Below are positions 1 through 10,425 of a stretch of 64,000 nt of DNA, piece after piece; within the stretch, counting starts at the first letter, position 1; each line of letters opens with the position of its first letter. A model generated the notes under the pieces. The model was not told where the DNA came from. It did not search any database and saw only the letters and a list, made by a program, of their open reading frames with translations. Source of the stretch: Carex sylvatica (lineage: Eukaryota > Streptophyta > Magnoliopsida > Poales > Cyperaceae); the NCBI GenBank assembly GCA_964058845.1, contig CAXKVR010000029.1, positions 239,270 to 303,269 on the forward strand, given 5' to 3'. Both the position numbers and the translations under genes were made by a program.

Positions 1-101
1 TTATTACAGATGAATATGATATATTTAGTAATGATACGTTTTTGTTTGGTAATTATAGAGTTCCAATATAACTTCCTTTTTGTAAAAGAAGTGTTATGTA
101 C

Positions 102-2176
102 CTTGAGAGCCTTCCAATATGCAGTTCCAGGGAATTTGAGAGGCATAGATAGAGCCCCTGGTAAGAAAGTGGTATATTCTCTCCGGATCATCTCTGTTTC
201 TGGCTTTCCAGGCTCCATGCTCAGAATATTCTTCGCCATAATATAAAATGTAAGCTGCATAGATAAAAATACAATGCAATGTTCACTGAAGAAGATAATG
301 TTGTACATTAATCAGTAAGCATTGTAGTTACTTATATAGTTTCTATATATGCTTGTTTAATTTATAGAATGTTACACTAGAGGTCAGTTCTATGTGCATT
401 AATAAATTAATTTTAGGCAAATTTTAGGCCAGTTAGTCATTAGTCAAGGTATATATGTATTGGGTGGTATGATAATTTAATAATATATAGATATATACAA
501 CAATCCTAAGACCACATTACAATTTTGGCTTATTGTTACTATTGTGCAGAGTTCAAATACCTCATGTCTTTCATACCTCAAGCGTGTCTCACATTCTTAT
601 CTTCTTTTTTATAATCTAAACAGCCGATACCAATATCTCAATATGACATCTATCCTAAAATTTCATTGCATACCAAATTTTATATTTTTTAGACACATTT
701 TACTATTTTTAGATAGCTATAAAATCAAGAATTTTCTGAAAATTCAGGACCATCCAAAAACAGTGACTTTGTATCTATCCAAAAAAATAGTAAAAAGGTT
801 CAAAGAAATATATAATTTTGTCTCCAAACACATTTTAATAAGGAGATCTTGTTGAGCGGTTAAAATCGACTGTTTGGACTATGAAAACGAAGATAAGATA
901 TTTGAAAACTAGAGGATGTTGAGGCATTTGAACCCTCCTATTGTTAAATATATTACATAATATAATTTAGCTACCTACCTTTCTGGCCTCCTCTCTAGCA
1001 GAAAGGCACAAACCATCCTTCCATGTGCTAATAACGAGGAGTGCGAGCTGCTCTATATCCGGCAAGAAACAAGTACGCAACCTGTCACTAGACAGGAATT
1101 TTAGTGCAATAGGTCTTATTTCTTTGTGTCTCTCACCGGTTAGTGTTATTGCTGCCCACTCTCCTAAGATATGCCCAAAACTGTCCGGATAAGATGCTTC
1201 GAAAAACCGCCCCTCGTTTTGCAGTATAAACCGGTTAAACTCTGCATCGACTGAGACTATTGTCGGTTTGCCCATGATATTCGATTTGAAAATCTTCCCA
1301 TATCTGCAAACCAGTTGTTGATATGTTTAGGTGTGCGTGAACTATTATTGCGTAAACTACTAATTCTCTCATCTAGATTTCTATTGAAAGTTAATATCCC
1401 CATCAAATTATTGTATTCCTTATGATTTATATTAAAAATTAAGTACGTAGGTAGCACTTCTTTTAGATTATTACAAATGCCAATTAAAAGGGTTAACAAA
1501 CCTTTTAATTTGGAATGCTCCACTCTCATTTTTATCTAAAAGAGAAAGAGATATCAAGATTTTGATATCTTGTTACATAGGGAAACAAATATTTGGATAT
1601 AATGTTAACATCTGTACCTAAAGCCTAGTCCCGTAATCATATGTTGTGTGCAAGAAACATTACATAGTACCAGATGCTTAATGTACATATTTGCGCATCT
1701 CTGTTTAGCAAAATGAAGTAGCAACTCAGCAAGCTATAATTTTGTGTCAACTGAAAAATTTCCGGGAGCCTTCTAAAATATAACCATACTATGATATTAT
1801 ATTTTTCCAATATTCATGTGCATGACAAAAGGTTGGAAAGAAGAAGTGCTGGAATAACAGGAGGCTGACAATATATTGGGAACGCATAAGTATGCTGATA
1901 TAACAATACAATAAATATAATTAGACACATGATCATTAATTAATTTAATTACCTATGGATATGGTTTTCCAAATATCGACCGAGAGAAAAGGAAGGATGT
2001 TGCTTAATATATGCTGAGGTTTCTCCAAAAAAAGGCCATCCCATGCTTCCAGGTGGGAGATTTGGTTGACTCTTTCTTTTTCCATGCTTTTCATAGAGAA
2101 AAAGGATTACAGAAAGAACAAGGAGCAGAATGAGAGAGAATGTTGAAAGATAAAAGCTATTGATATGTGTGTCCAT
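102..2176 (-). CDS. Cytochrome P450, CYP90/CYP724-like (CYP85 clan), first three exons; continues off the left edge
   Basis: Three exons read on the minus strand: 2176-1953, 1303-979 and 254-102, with GT-AG introns and matching phases (224, 325 and 153 bases; 234 residues visible). The start ATG at 2176 precedes a hydrophobic anchor (about residues 6-26), then the proline-rich hinge LPPGSMGWPFFGET. Exon 2 holds GKPTIVSVDAEFNRFILQ, NEGRFFEASYP and a helix-C-like segment (HKEIRPIALKFLSS). Exon 3 holds MAKNILSMEPGKPETE and ends FPGTAYWKALK. These blocks and the exon boundaries match CYP90B (steroid C-22 hydroxylase) and CYP724, membrane-bound ER enzymes of brassinosteroid or related sterol metabolism. 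The I-helix, ExxR and haem-Cys regions would lie left of the window, so activity cannot be judged. Wording at several usually conserved sites (GEWAAITLTGERHK) differs from typical brassinosteroid enzymes, so the substrate is open. Confident as family, less so as subfamily. Confidence 0.85.
255..978 (-). other. Intron 2 of the P450 gene
   Basis: Bounded by GTAGGT (donor, minus strand at 978) and ATGCAG (acceptor at 255). AT-rich. An open frame at 544-855 on the plus strand has no recognisable domain and is probably chance. Confidence 0.8.
1304..1952 (-). other. Intron 1 of the P450 gene
   Basis: Donor GTAATT at 1952 and acceptor TTTGCAG ending at 1304, joining AG|A inside an Arg codon (HR|YGKIFKS). 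No other feature seen. Confidence 0.8.
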
Positions 2177-2220
2177 CTTGTGAGAGTTAGTGAGAAAGGG
2201 AATGAGGCCATTTGGGCTGA

Positions 2221-2227
2221 ATTTATA
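2221..2227 (-). promoter_or_regulatory. Possible TATA box of the P450 gene
   Basis: Minus-strand TATAAAT lies about 45 bases before the P450 start codon, in a pyrimidine-rich leader. This gives a short 5' UTR. Position only; not proof of use. Confidence 0.35.
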
Positions 2228-2239
2228 GCTGAAAAACAA

Positions 2240-3059
2240 GGGCCTATATTAATTGATGGTAATTGGCTTTCATATAAAAAAAATATATATTTAATTCATC
2301 TAAAAAAATTGCAGGTTGGCATACTCGGTGAAATTCTAAAATGACTAATTATTATAAGATTATACACGTTCAACTTTCCTGAAACCGATTAAATTAGGAC
2401 CCATGATAAAGAACGTACTGGCTTTTGTAATTAATAATGGCTTTCTTGAACTAGCTAGAAACTAATCCATGACTGTCTATAGTTGAATGGGGAGGTTCTT
2501 TCCATTATTGAACTTTCTGGATGTTCAGATACAAAACTGAAGGCCCATATGATGGGTGATTTCCACTGTTTTAAGTTCAATAACCTAATTTAATGAACAT
2601 GCTTGTTCCAAAGGCAGTAAGTTATCATATGAATAGGATTCAATGCAATAATGTGCACTCAATCAAGGACTGCCATATCCAAGTATTAGTTGTTCAAGCC
2701 ACATAGTCTTTCATTTCATATCCAAATAATAATTTGATATTAGGTCTTTCGGATTCCTTTTTTTTCACTTGAAATGCTTGATTTTGACCGGAAGCATCTT
2801 AGTGATATTACACTTTATAAATATATCTACTCTTAATTATGAACCGTGAGCTATTGTCATTGAATTAATTAGGAACGAGAAAAAACGTCTTTATCAACAT
2901 CCTTTTTTCGATTATATTTTTTCAAACACATTGAAAATGGCATCTTCTAGACGTTGACATTAATATTATTGCAACTTTTGTCTCAATATAAACAACTAAT
3001 TCATCTAAACTTTTAAGCTTTGTTTTCAATTAAGCATTCTGACATATTATTACAAAGAA
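2240..3059. other. AT-rich intergenic sequence upstream of the P450
   Basis: No open frame with a recognisable domain, no terminal repeat and no RNA gene seen. It is the presumed promoter-side flank of the P450 gene. Confidence 0.5.
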
Positions 3060-5375
3060 AAACTCAATCATACATGGCACATCATAGACAGATGGAACAA
3101 ATTTTCATTAAATTTTTGTGTAAAATAAGAATGCACTCGTGTGGAAATGAGCTGCAACATTCATACACAGTCAATTAAAGTAGACCTGTATATAAATGAG
3201 CTCCAACATTCGTACATGGTTTATGAATGAAACAACTATGTAAATTTGAAAGTAATTGTACATTGTTGTAGTTAACTTAACCGTGTATATATGTTGTAAA
3301 CATTGTTACCCTTAAGTGTATGAATGTTCCACAGGATTTTGTAAAAAAAGGCTGCTTATAATCAAACATGATTTTCTTTCTCACAATTGTCCTTGAATGC
3401 TCTGCAAGATTTTTCGGAAATAATATTTCTCGTAATCATACATGGTTTAATTGTATGATCAACGTGTGATGAAAGAAATACAAAAACTATCCACATTATC
3501 GATACACACCTTCCTATTATAATGCATCTCTATCTTTATTTTATAAGGCATCCCTATCATTTGTAAAGAACATATTACTCACTACTAAAAAATTATTTTC
3601 ACCAACACCCCTTTACCATTGGATGTGCTTCCGCACAGATGGTGTATATCATGAATGGTAGCGCTGTAATTATGTACAACTTTTTACCATCGGTTCGAGT
3701 TTAACAAATCGATGGCGCTGATGGACCCGTCCTTTGCCATTGGTGTTTTATATCCAACCGTTGGTTTTGATTGACTCTGAGACATCGGTTGGGCTATTAA
3801 ACCGATGGTGTAGATGTGGTGATCTTTACCATCGGTGATGTAGTTAAGCCGTCAGCATTAATTTGATCAATACCAACTCCGAATTATTAACTAGGTAGAC
3901 CATAAAGTAAAAACCAACTTCTCCATGTTTTCAAGTCTGGATGGTTATGTATATTGTGTTAGCACAAATAGATTTGAAGTAGCATGAATATTGACATGCA
4001 CCATTTCAAATCGGATGGTCCAATCCTAAATTGAAAGTTTGCCATACTATAGACCCAACTCCGCAGTGAAGCCTTTTCACATAGAAGGTGAGTCTCTCAA
4101 GATTTTCAAATCACCATCGTATTGCACTGATGGAACTAAGTATAAACGCCAATAGATAGGATTAAGAGCCGATGGTATTAAGTATATGCACCAACGGTTA
4201 GGATATGATTAATTATGTTGGTCAATTTAGTGCTGCACAGTTTTATATATATATTTTTTGGTCTTCTATATGATCTTGCTTAATTTACTGCACGTTATTT
4301 GTATTTGATTTGATACTATATATATATATAGAGAGAGAGAGGGGGGCTACATATATATATATAGGCTAGACCCTAATATAGGCATATATAATTAAATATA
4401 TAAAAACAAATCACCAACAATCCAAAGTAATAACATATGGTAATCTAGGACATGCAAACACCAACTGAAACACAACCGATGGTGTAATACACTTTTGTTA
4501 ATGACTAATAACACCCAGAGATGATGATGTTTCTATCTTAATGGCCTATTTAACAGCCAAAAAACTGTTATTCCCATATGTCCCTAATTTCTAACCGGTC
4601 GTGTTGGACCTTAACGCCATTGGTTCAAACCGATGGCATATGGGTACACATTTCCTATCGGGACGATAGGCAACGGTTCAGAACCTGATGGTAGAAAGTA
4701 ATTTCAACCGATAGCAAAGTAATTTTCTCTAGTAGTGACTTGTCCATACACTTTTGTAAGATACATCTTCCAAACGAGCGAGGTGAGGTCCTGAGGTTAG
4801 CCATAATAATTCAGAGAGTTCGTGAGGAGATCCAACAGATTTCTTGGATACCCTGGAAGTATGAGATTAAGGTTTTCTTTCTTTCTAGTTTTTTATTTTG
4901 TATTTTTATAACATACATTTTTCTTTTTAGTTCATGTAATTGTATGTAAAATCAGATCTAGGATTATTTTGTTGTATTTTTATTTATTTTTTAGTAAAAA
5001 ATGGTTATGTTGAGTTTCTTCATCATACTTAATTTGTTATTTATATTGGTAAACATAGTGTTTTTGTTATTTCTTGTGTATAAGTTTATAGGTGTTTTTT
5101 TTTTCTATGTGCAATAGCTAGCAAATACAGATGCTAGCCCATTATAAACCGTATTTCAAAAACAAATAAGAATCATACATGGTTTTCTAAATGTAAACCC
5201 TGTGTGAAAGGTATAGACAAACGGTTTTTATTGAAACATATGTTTGTGAAAGGTACACACATGGTTTTAATTTAAAAAACCGTGCTAATATTTTGCAAAA
5301 AAAATTCATTGCCTTTTTGGGAGAAAAGTACAGGTTAAAAAACTGTGTACATTTATCTACACTTTCCTAAGTGTT
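3060..5375. mobile_element. Decayed CACTA-like element with CATACATGG/CCGTGTATG repeats, interrupted by a CACTA element
   Basis: On both sides of the element at 3580-4737 lie many diverged copies of a short motif in both orientations: forms of ATACATGG at 3070-3080, 3210-3220, 3440-3450 and 5176-5260, and CCGTGTATA near 3281. The right edge reads CTTTCCTAAGTG at about 5364-5375. The same motif set occurs at 45593-45960 and 52838-53082, where the outermost bases are CACTAGTACATA. Short inverted subterminal motifs of this kind are typical of CACTA (En/Spm) transposons. The left end could not be placed. No transposase frame was seen. Confidence 0.45.
3580..4737. mobile_element. Non-autonomous CACTA (En/Spm) transposon, 1158 bp
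   Basis: Begins CACTACTAAAAAATTA and ends TTTTCTCTAGTAGTG, giving inverted ends that start CACTACTA. It is flanked by the 3-bp direct repeat ACT (3577-3579 and 4738-4740), the target duplication length of CACTA elements. Within about 300 bases of each end, ACCATCGGTT and its complement AACCGATGGT recur in both orientations; in this family such subterminal repeats bind the element's own transposition protein. No transposase frame exists, so it would depend on an autonomous partner. The middle contains a short AT/AG microsatellite near 4317-4345. Confidence 0.88.
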
Positions 5376-5383
5376 GGCAGGTT

Positions 5384-6898
5384 GCTAAAGGAGATCCAAA
5401 ATGGAAAGCAGACATGCTAGAAAGCTCGAGGTCCTTTTAAAGAATAAAATCTGGGAACTTGTGTCACTACCACCAGGCAAGAAGATTGTTGGATGCAAGA
5501 GGGTCTTCACAGTCAAACAGAATCCAGAGGGTCTAGTTGAGCGCTACAAAGCGAGGTTGGTAGCGAAAGGGTACAGTCAGACCTATGGTATTGACTATGA
5601 TGAGACCTTTGCACCCGTGGCGAAGATGAGCACAGTGAGGACACTGGTTTCTGTGGCAGTGAATGGAGGATGGAAGTTACACCAACTCGACGTGAAGAAT
5701 GCATTTCTTCATGGTGATTTGTTGGAGGAGGTGTATATGGAGATTTCATCAGGGTTTGGCATGAACCAGACAGTGGGTAAGGTATGCAGGCTCAAGAAGT
5801 CGCTTTATGGATTGAAGCAATCTCCCCGGGCCTGGTTTGATAGGTTCAGAAAGGCTATGGTAGGTATGGGCTATCAGCAAATCAATGCTGATCACACGGT
5901 GTTTTCTCGACAACATGGTGGTCACATTATTATGCTGGCTGTGTATGTCGATGATATGATCATTACCGGGGATGATGAGGGGGAAATTGCAAAGTTGAAG
6001 GAAAAATTGGGAAAGGAATTCGAAGTGAAGGATTTGGGATAGCTTAGATACTTCCTTGGAATTGAGGTGGCTCGCGGAGTAGAGGGGATTGTTTTGTCCC
6101 AAAGGAAGTATGTCCTAGATTTACTCACAGAGACAGGCATGTTGGGGTGTAGGCCTGCAGTTTCTCCAATTGATGTGAAGGCCAAGATAAGTGCAGAGGT
6201 AGGAGAACAGGTTGATCGTGAGAGATACCAAAGACTGGTAGGCAGATTGATCTATTTGACACATACACGTTCCGATATCTCATTTGTAGTGAGCGTGGTG
6301 AGCCGCTACATGCATGACCCTAGGAAGGGCCATATGAACGCAATGTATCACATTTTGAGGTACCTGAAGAGTGCACCAGGGAAGAGCTTGATTTTTAGAC
6401 ATAATGGACACATGAACATTGAGGGCTATTGTGACTCTGACTGGGCCAATTGCCAAGATGACAGGAGGTCCACAGCTGACTATTGCATGTTCGTAGGGGG
6501 CAACTTGGTATCTTGGAAGAGCAAGAAACATCCAGTTGTTTTCCCAGATCGACAGCAGAAGCTGAGTACAGGGCTATGACATTGGGAGTTGCTGAGATGC
6601 TGTGGCTGAAGAGGTTGTTGAAAGAGCTCAAGGTGAATCACGGAGCTCAAATAAAATTATGGTGCGATAGCAAGTCAGCAATCAGCATTGCCAAGAATCC
6701 TGTGCAGCATGACAGAACTAAGCATGTGGAGATCGATAGGTTCTTCATAAAGGAAAAGCTAGAAAGTGGACTATTGGAGCTGAGTCATGTAGCTACTGGA
6801 GATCAAGTAGCTGACTGTCTCACCAAAGGACTTAGTTCAATAGATCTAGATATGTTTTGTGACAAGATAGGCTTGATGGATATATTTTGTCCATCTTG
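5384..6898 (+). pseudogene. Copia retrotransposon pol 3' half: reverse transcriptase and RNase H, broken
   Basis: Reading frames give the Copia reverse transcriptase core: KNKIWELVSLPPGKK, then RYKARLVAKGYSQTYGIDY, FAPVAKMSTVRTL, LDVKNAFLHGDL, SLYGLKQSPRAWF and the catalytic YVDDMIITG. RNase H follows: YCDSDWANCQDDRRSTADY, STAEAEYRAM, WCDSKSAISIAKNPVQHDRT and KHVEIDRFFIKEKL. Three breaks are visible: a frameshift near 5424 (the upstream DPKWKADM part is in another frame), an in-frame TAG at 6040-6042 within DLG*LRYFLG, and a frameshift near 6540. Gag, protease and integrase are missing; the copy starts abruptly next to the decayed CACTA-like end at 5375. The purine tract GAGGGGGAG follows the stop, then the 3' LTR. 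Confidence 0.93.
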
Positions 6899-8674
6899 AG
6901 GGGGAGTGTTGAGATATTTGTATCTTTATTGTTTGTTTTATTAGAATAGTTTTGGAGGGTCTATCAGTAAATAGGCCATTATGAAATAGTCTAGGGGGTT
7001 ATTTGTAAGAGTGCTTTGTAAGGCTCTATATAAGCCCAAATCATTAATCAATAAAGTAACTTTTGACTGAAATCTTTATATACCGTATAGGGTAATATAT
7101 ATTATGAAAATATTTATGTATATTCTTCATCAAAATAAATATGTATATGCAGTTTAATAAATTATTGGCTTGAATATGTGATTTAATAAATTAATTTAAG
7201 AACATAAAGTACATATGTTGTGGTTTAGGAATGTAAACGGTATGATACAGATATTACATAAAGTTAAAAATCTAACAGTATCCTTATCCGCTATAATTTT
7301 CAGATACAGATACAGATAGTCTCGGATACATATACATATCGAATAATTTAGTAATTTTATGAATTCGGATTCCCTAAACTAACTCTAATCTTAAGTTTGC
7401 ATCTGGACCTTAGGATAAGAATATGGCTTAATTCGGCGTGAGGTGAAACTAAATCAACTAGACCGTGATAGTCACCACCAAAAAGTTATAATGGAGATAT
7501 TCAATCAAACAAGATCAGGAAACTGAATCAACCAGATCGGAACTGTTATCACTCAGAGGTCTCAATAAAGAGCCGCCAATGTGAAAGCTAGAAAAAAAGT
7601 ACGAAAACAGAAGATCATAAAAAGAAGAGGAGAGAAGGGAGGGAGAAGAGGAGGATAAATATAGCACATAACAAACACAAACACAAACAATAAAAACAAA
7701 CAAGAACATCTAACACATCAAGTAAATAACTACATGTACAACTCATTCCATCCTCCCTTCCATTGCCAAAGAAGGCAAAAACAACTCGGGAAAAGAGGAG
7801 ACGAAGAAGTGGACAGTTTGTCTTGGAGAATAAGAGCCCCCAAATTGAAGTGGTGGGCAGATCCACCAAGCGTAAGCACTGAGATTCATTAGACGGAAAC
7901 ACCTGCTTGAACGAATGCCGGATCAAAGAGCGGTGGTCAAATTCACTAAGTGGAAGCACCAAAAATAGTGACCAGATCTACTAGGCATAACCACTTGCTT
8001 AAACGATATTCTATGGAGAAATTTAAGGAATATCCCTCAATTTTTTTGATAATTTTTTTTTTTTTATTGTAAATGTTGGAGGTCAAGCCACCTAAGTCTT
8101 TAATACTATTTTATTACAACAAATAATTTCTCTTATCCAATTTTCTATCTCATGACCTCCCATATTATATGTGGTGTGCGTTTGCTACTATACTAAAGGC
8201 TAGTTTTTAAAAATAAAAAAAATGTATCAAATTTATTCTTTTTTTCTGTTAATTATTGTTTTAAATTTATAAAATACTTATTTTATCCTTGATTAAAAAC
8301 TAAAAATTATGTAGCACAATTAAGAAAACGGTTCGGTTGTCTAATTGACTGGTTTGTGAGGGCAAATTTCTCATTTTCTTACTTGTAAGTTGTAACGTAC
8401 ACGCATGTGTATATCTAAATGCCACTGTGGTGATTGTGATTTTTGCAAGAGTCTCCGTTTACCTCTGATTTGATATTGTGATTTTTGAAAGAGTCTCCCT
8501 TTACCTCTAGTCAATGCAACTTTTCAGCACGCTTGTCGTTTGTTATGGTGCATTTTTCAAATTTTGGCAATGCATAACTAAGTCTGGATCTTTCTTAGTT
8601 TGACAACGAAAGCGATCTTAATTTGTAGGATTATTTGACTGAAGTCATTTCTCTCCTTCAGATAGAGTGGCAAG
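6878..8674 (+). repeat. Tandem duplication, first unit (about 1.8 kb)
   Basis: Sequence from the Copia 3' end through about 1.6 kb of dispersed repeat recurs from 8675 on with few differences. The junction is microhomologous: GGATAT at 6878-6883 inside the Copia and at 8675-8680, where sequence jumps from the dispersed repeat into the Copia terminus. Unit length is 1797 bases. The unit contains no recognisable host gene. Confidence 0.85.
6907..7076 (+). mobile_element. Truncated 3' LTR of the Copia element
   Basis: Starts TGTTGAGATATTTG directly after the polypurine tract. Contains TATATAAG (7027-7034) and AATAAA (7050-7055), as expected for LTR promoter and poly(A) signals. The expected CA end is absent: sequence changes at about 7076 into the dispersed repeat also found at 59312 without any LTR. 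So the LTR was cut by a rearrangement. Confidence 0.7.
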
Positions 8675-10425
8675 GGATATCTTTTGCCCATCTTGAGGGG
8701 AGTGTTGGGATATTTGTATCTTTATTGTTTGTTTTATTAGAATAGTTTTACAGGGTCTATCAGTAAATAGGCCATTATGAAATAGTCTAGGGGTTATTTG
8801 TAAGAGTGCTTTGTAAGGCTCTATATAAGTCCAAATCATTAATCAATAAAGTAACTTTTGACTGAAATCTTTATATACTGTATAGGGTAATATATATTAT
8901 GAAAATATTTATGTATATTCTTCATCAAAATAAATATGTATATGCAGTTTAATAAATTATTGGCTTGAATATGTGATTTAATAAATTAATTTAAGAACAT
9001 GAAGTACATATGTTGTGGTTTAGGAATGTAAACGGTATGATACATATATTACATAAAGTTAAAAATCTAACAATATCCTTATCCGCTATAATTTTCAGAT
9101 ACAGATATAGATAGTCTCGGATACATATACATATCGGATAATTTAGTAATTTTATGAATTCGGATTCCCTAAACTAACTCTAATCTTAAGTTTGCATCTG
9201 GACCTTAGGATAAGAATATGGCTTAATTCGGCGCGAGGTGAAACTAAATCAACTAGACCGTGATAGTCACCACCAAAAAGTTATAATGGAGATATTCAAT
9301 CAAGCAAGATCAGGAAATTGAATCAACCAGATCGGAATTGTTATCACTCAGAGGTCTCAATAAAGAGCCGCCAATGTGAAAGCTAGAAAAAAAGTACGAA
9401 AACAGAAGATCATAAAAAGAAGAGGAGAGAAGGGAGGGAGAAGAGGAGGATAAATATAGCACATAACAAACATAGACACAAACAACAAAAACAAACAAGA
9501 ACATCGAACACATCAAGTAAGTAACTACATGTACAACTCATTCCATCCTCCCTTCCATTGCCAAAGAAGGCAAAAACAACTCGGGAAAAGAGGAGATGAA
9601 GAAGTGGACAGTTTGTCTTGGAGAATAAGAGCCCCCAAATTGAAGTGGTGGGCAGATCCACCAAGCGTAAGCACTGAGATTCATTAGATGGAAACACCTG
9701 CTTGAACGAATGCCGGATCAAAGAGCGGTGGTCAAATTCACTAGGTGGAAGCACCAAAAATAGTGACCAGATCTACTAGGCATAACCACTTGCTTAAACG
9801 ATATTCTATGGAGAAATTTAAGGAATATCCCTCAATTTTTTTGATAATTTGTTTTTTTTTTTATAGTAAATGTTGGAGGTCAAGCCACCTAAGTTTTTAA
9901 TACCATTTTATTATAACAAATGATTTCTCTTATCCAATTTTCTATCTCATGACCTCCCATATTATATGTGGTGTGCCTTTGCTACTAGACTAAATGCTAG
10001 TTTTTAAAAATAAAAAAAAATGTATCAAATTTATTCTTTTTTTCTGTTAATTCTTGTTTAAATTTATAAAATACTTATTTTATCCTCGATTAAAAACTAA
10101 GAATTATGTAGCACAATTAAGAAAATGGTTCGGTTGTCTAATTGACTGGTTTGTGAGGGCAAATTTCTCATTTTCTTACTTGTAAGTTGTAACGTACACG
10201 CATGTGTATATCTAAATGCCACTGTGGTGATTGTGATTTTTGAAAGAGTCTCCGTTTACCTCTAGTCAATGCAACTTTTCAGCACGCTTGTCGTTTGTTA
10301 TGGTGCATTTTTCAAATTTTGGCAATGCATAACTAAGTCTGGATCTTTCTTAGTTTAACAACGAAAGCGATCTTAATTTGTAGGATTATTTGACTGAAGT
10401 CATTTCTCTCCTTCAGATAGAGTGG
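8675..10425 (+). repeat. Tandem duplication, second unit
   Basis: Repeats 6878-8674: a short Copia 3' end with purine tract (8690-8705), the truncated LTR (to about 8875), then the dispersed repeat. At about 8510-8520 of unit one there is an extra short internal duplication (two GTGATTTTTGAAAGAGTCTCC-like lines) that unit two lacks but the 59-kb copy has. After about 10425 the sequence continues as the longer dispersed repeat. Confidence 0.83.

Noticed and set aside
544..855. 103-codon plus-strand frame
   Set aside because: Lies within intron 2 of the P450 on the opposite strand; composition typical of AT-rich chance frames.
7615..7962. 115-codon minus-strand frame also present at 9410-9757 and 59858-60208
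   Set aside because: Its preservation is explained by recent duplication of the whole repeat; the C-terminal half is low-complexity Leu/Cys/Phe and no domain is visible.
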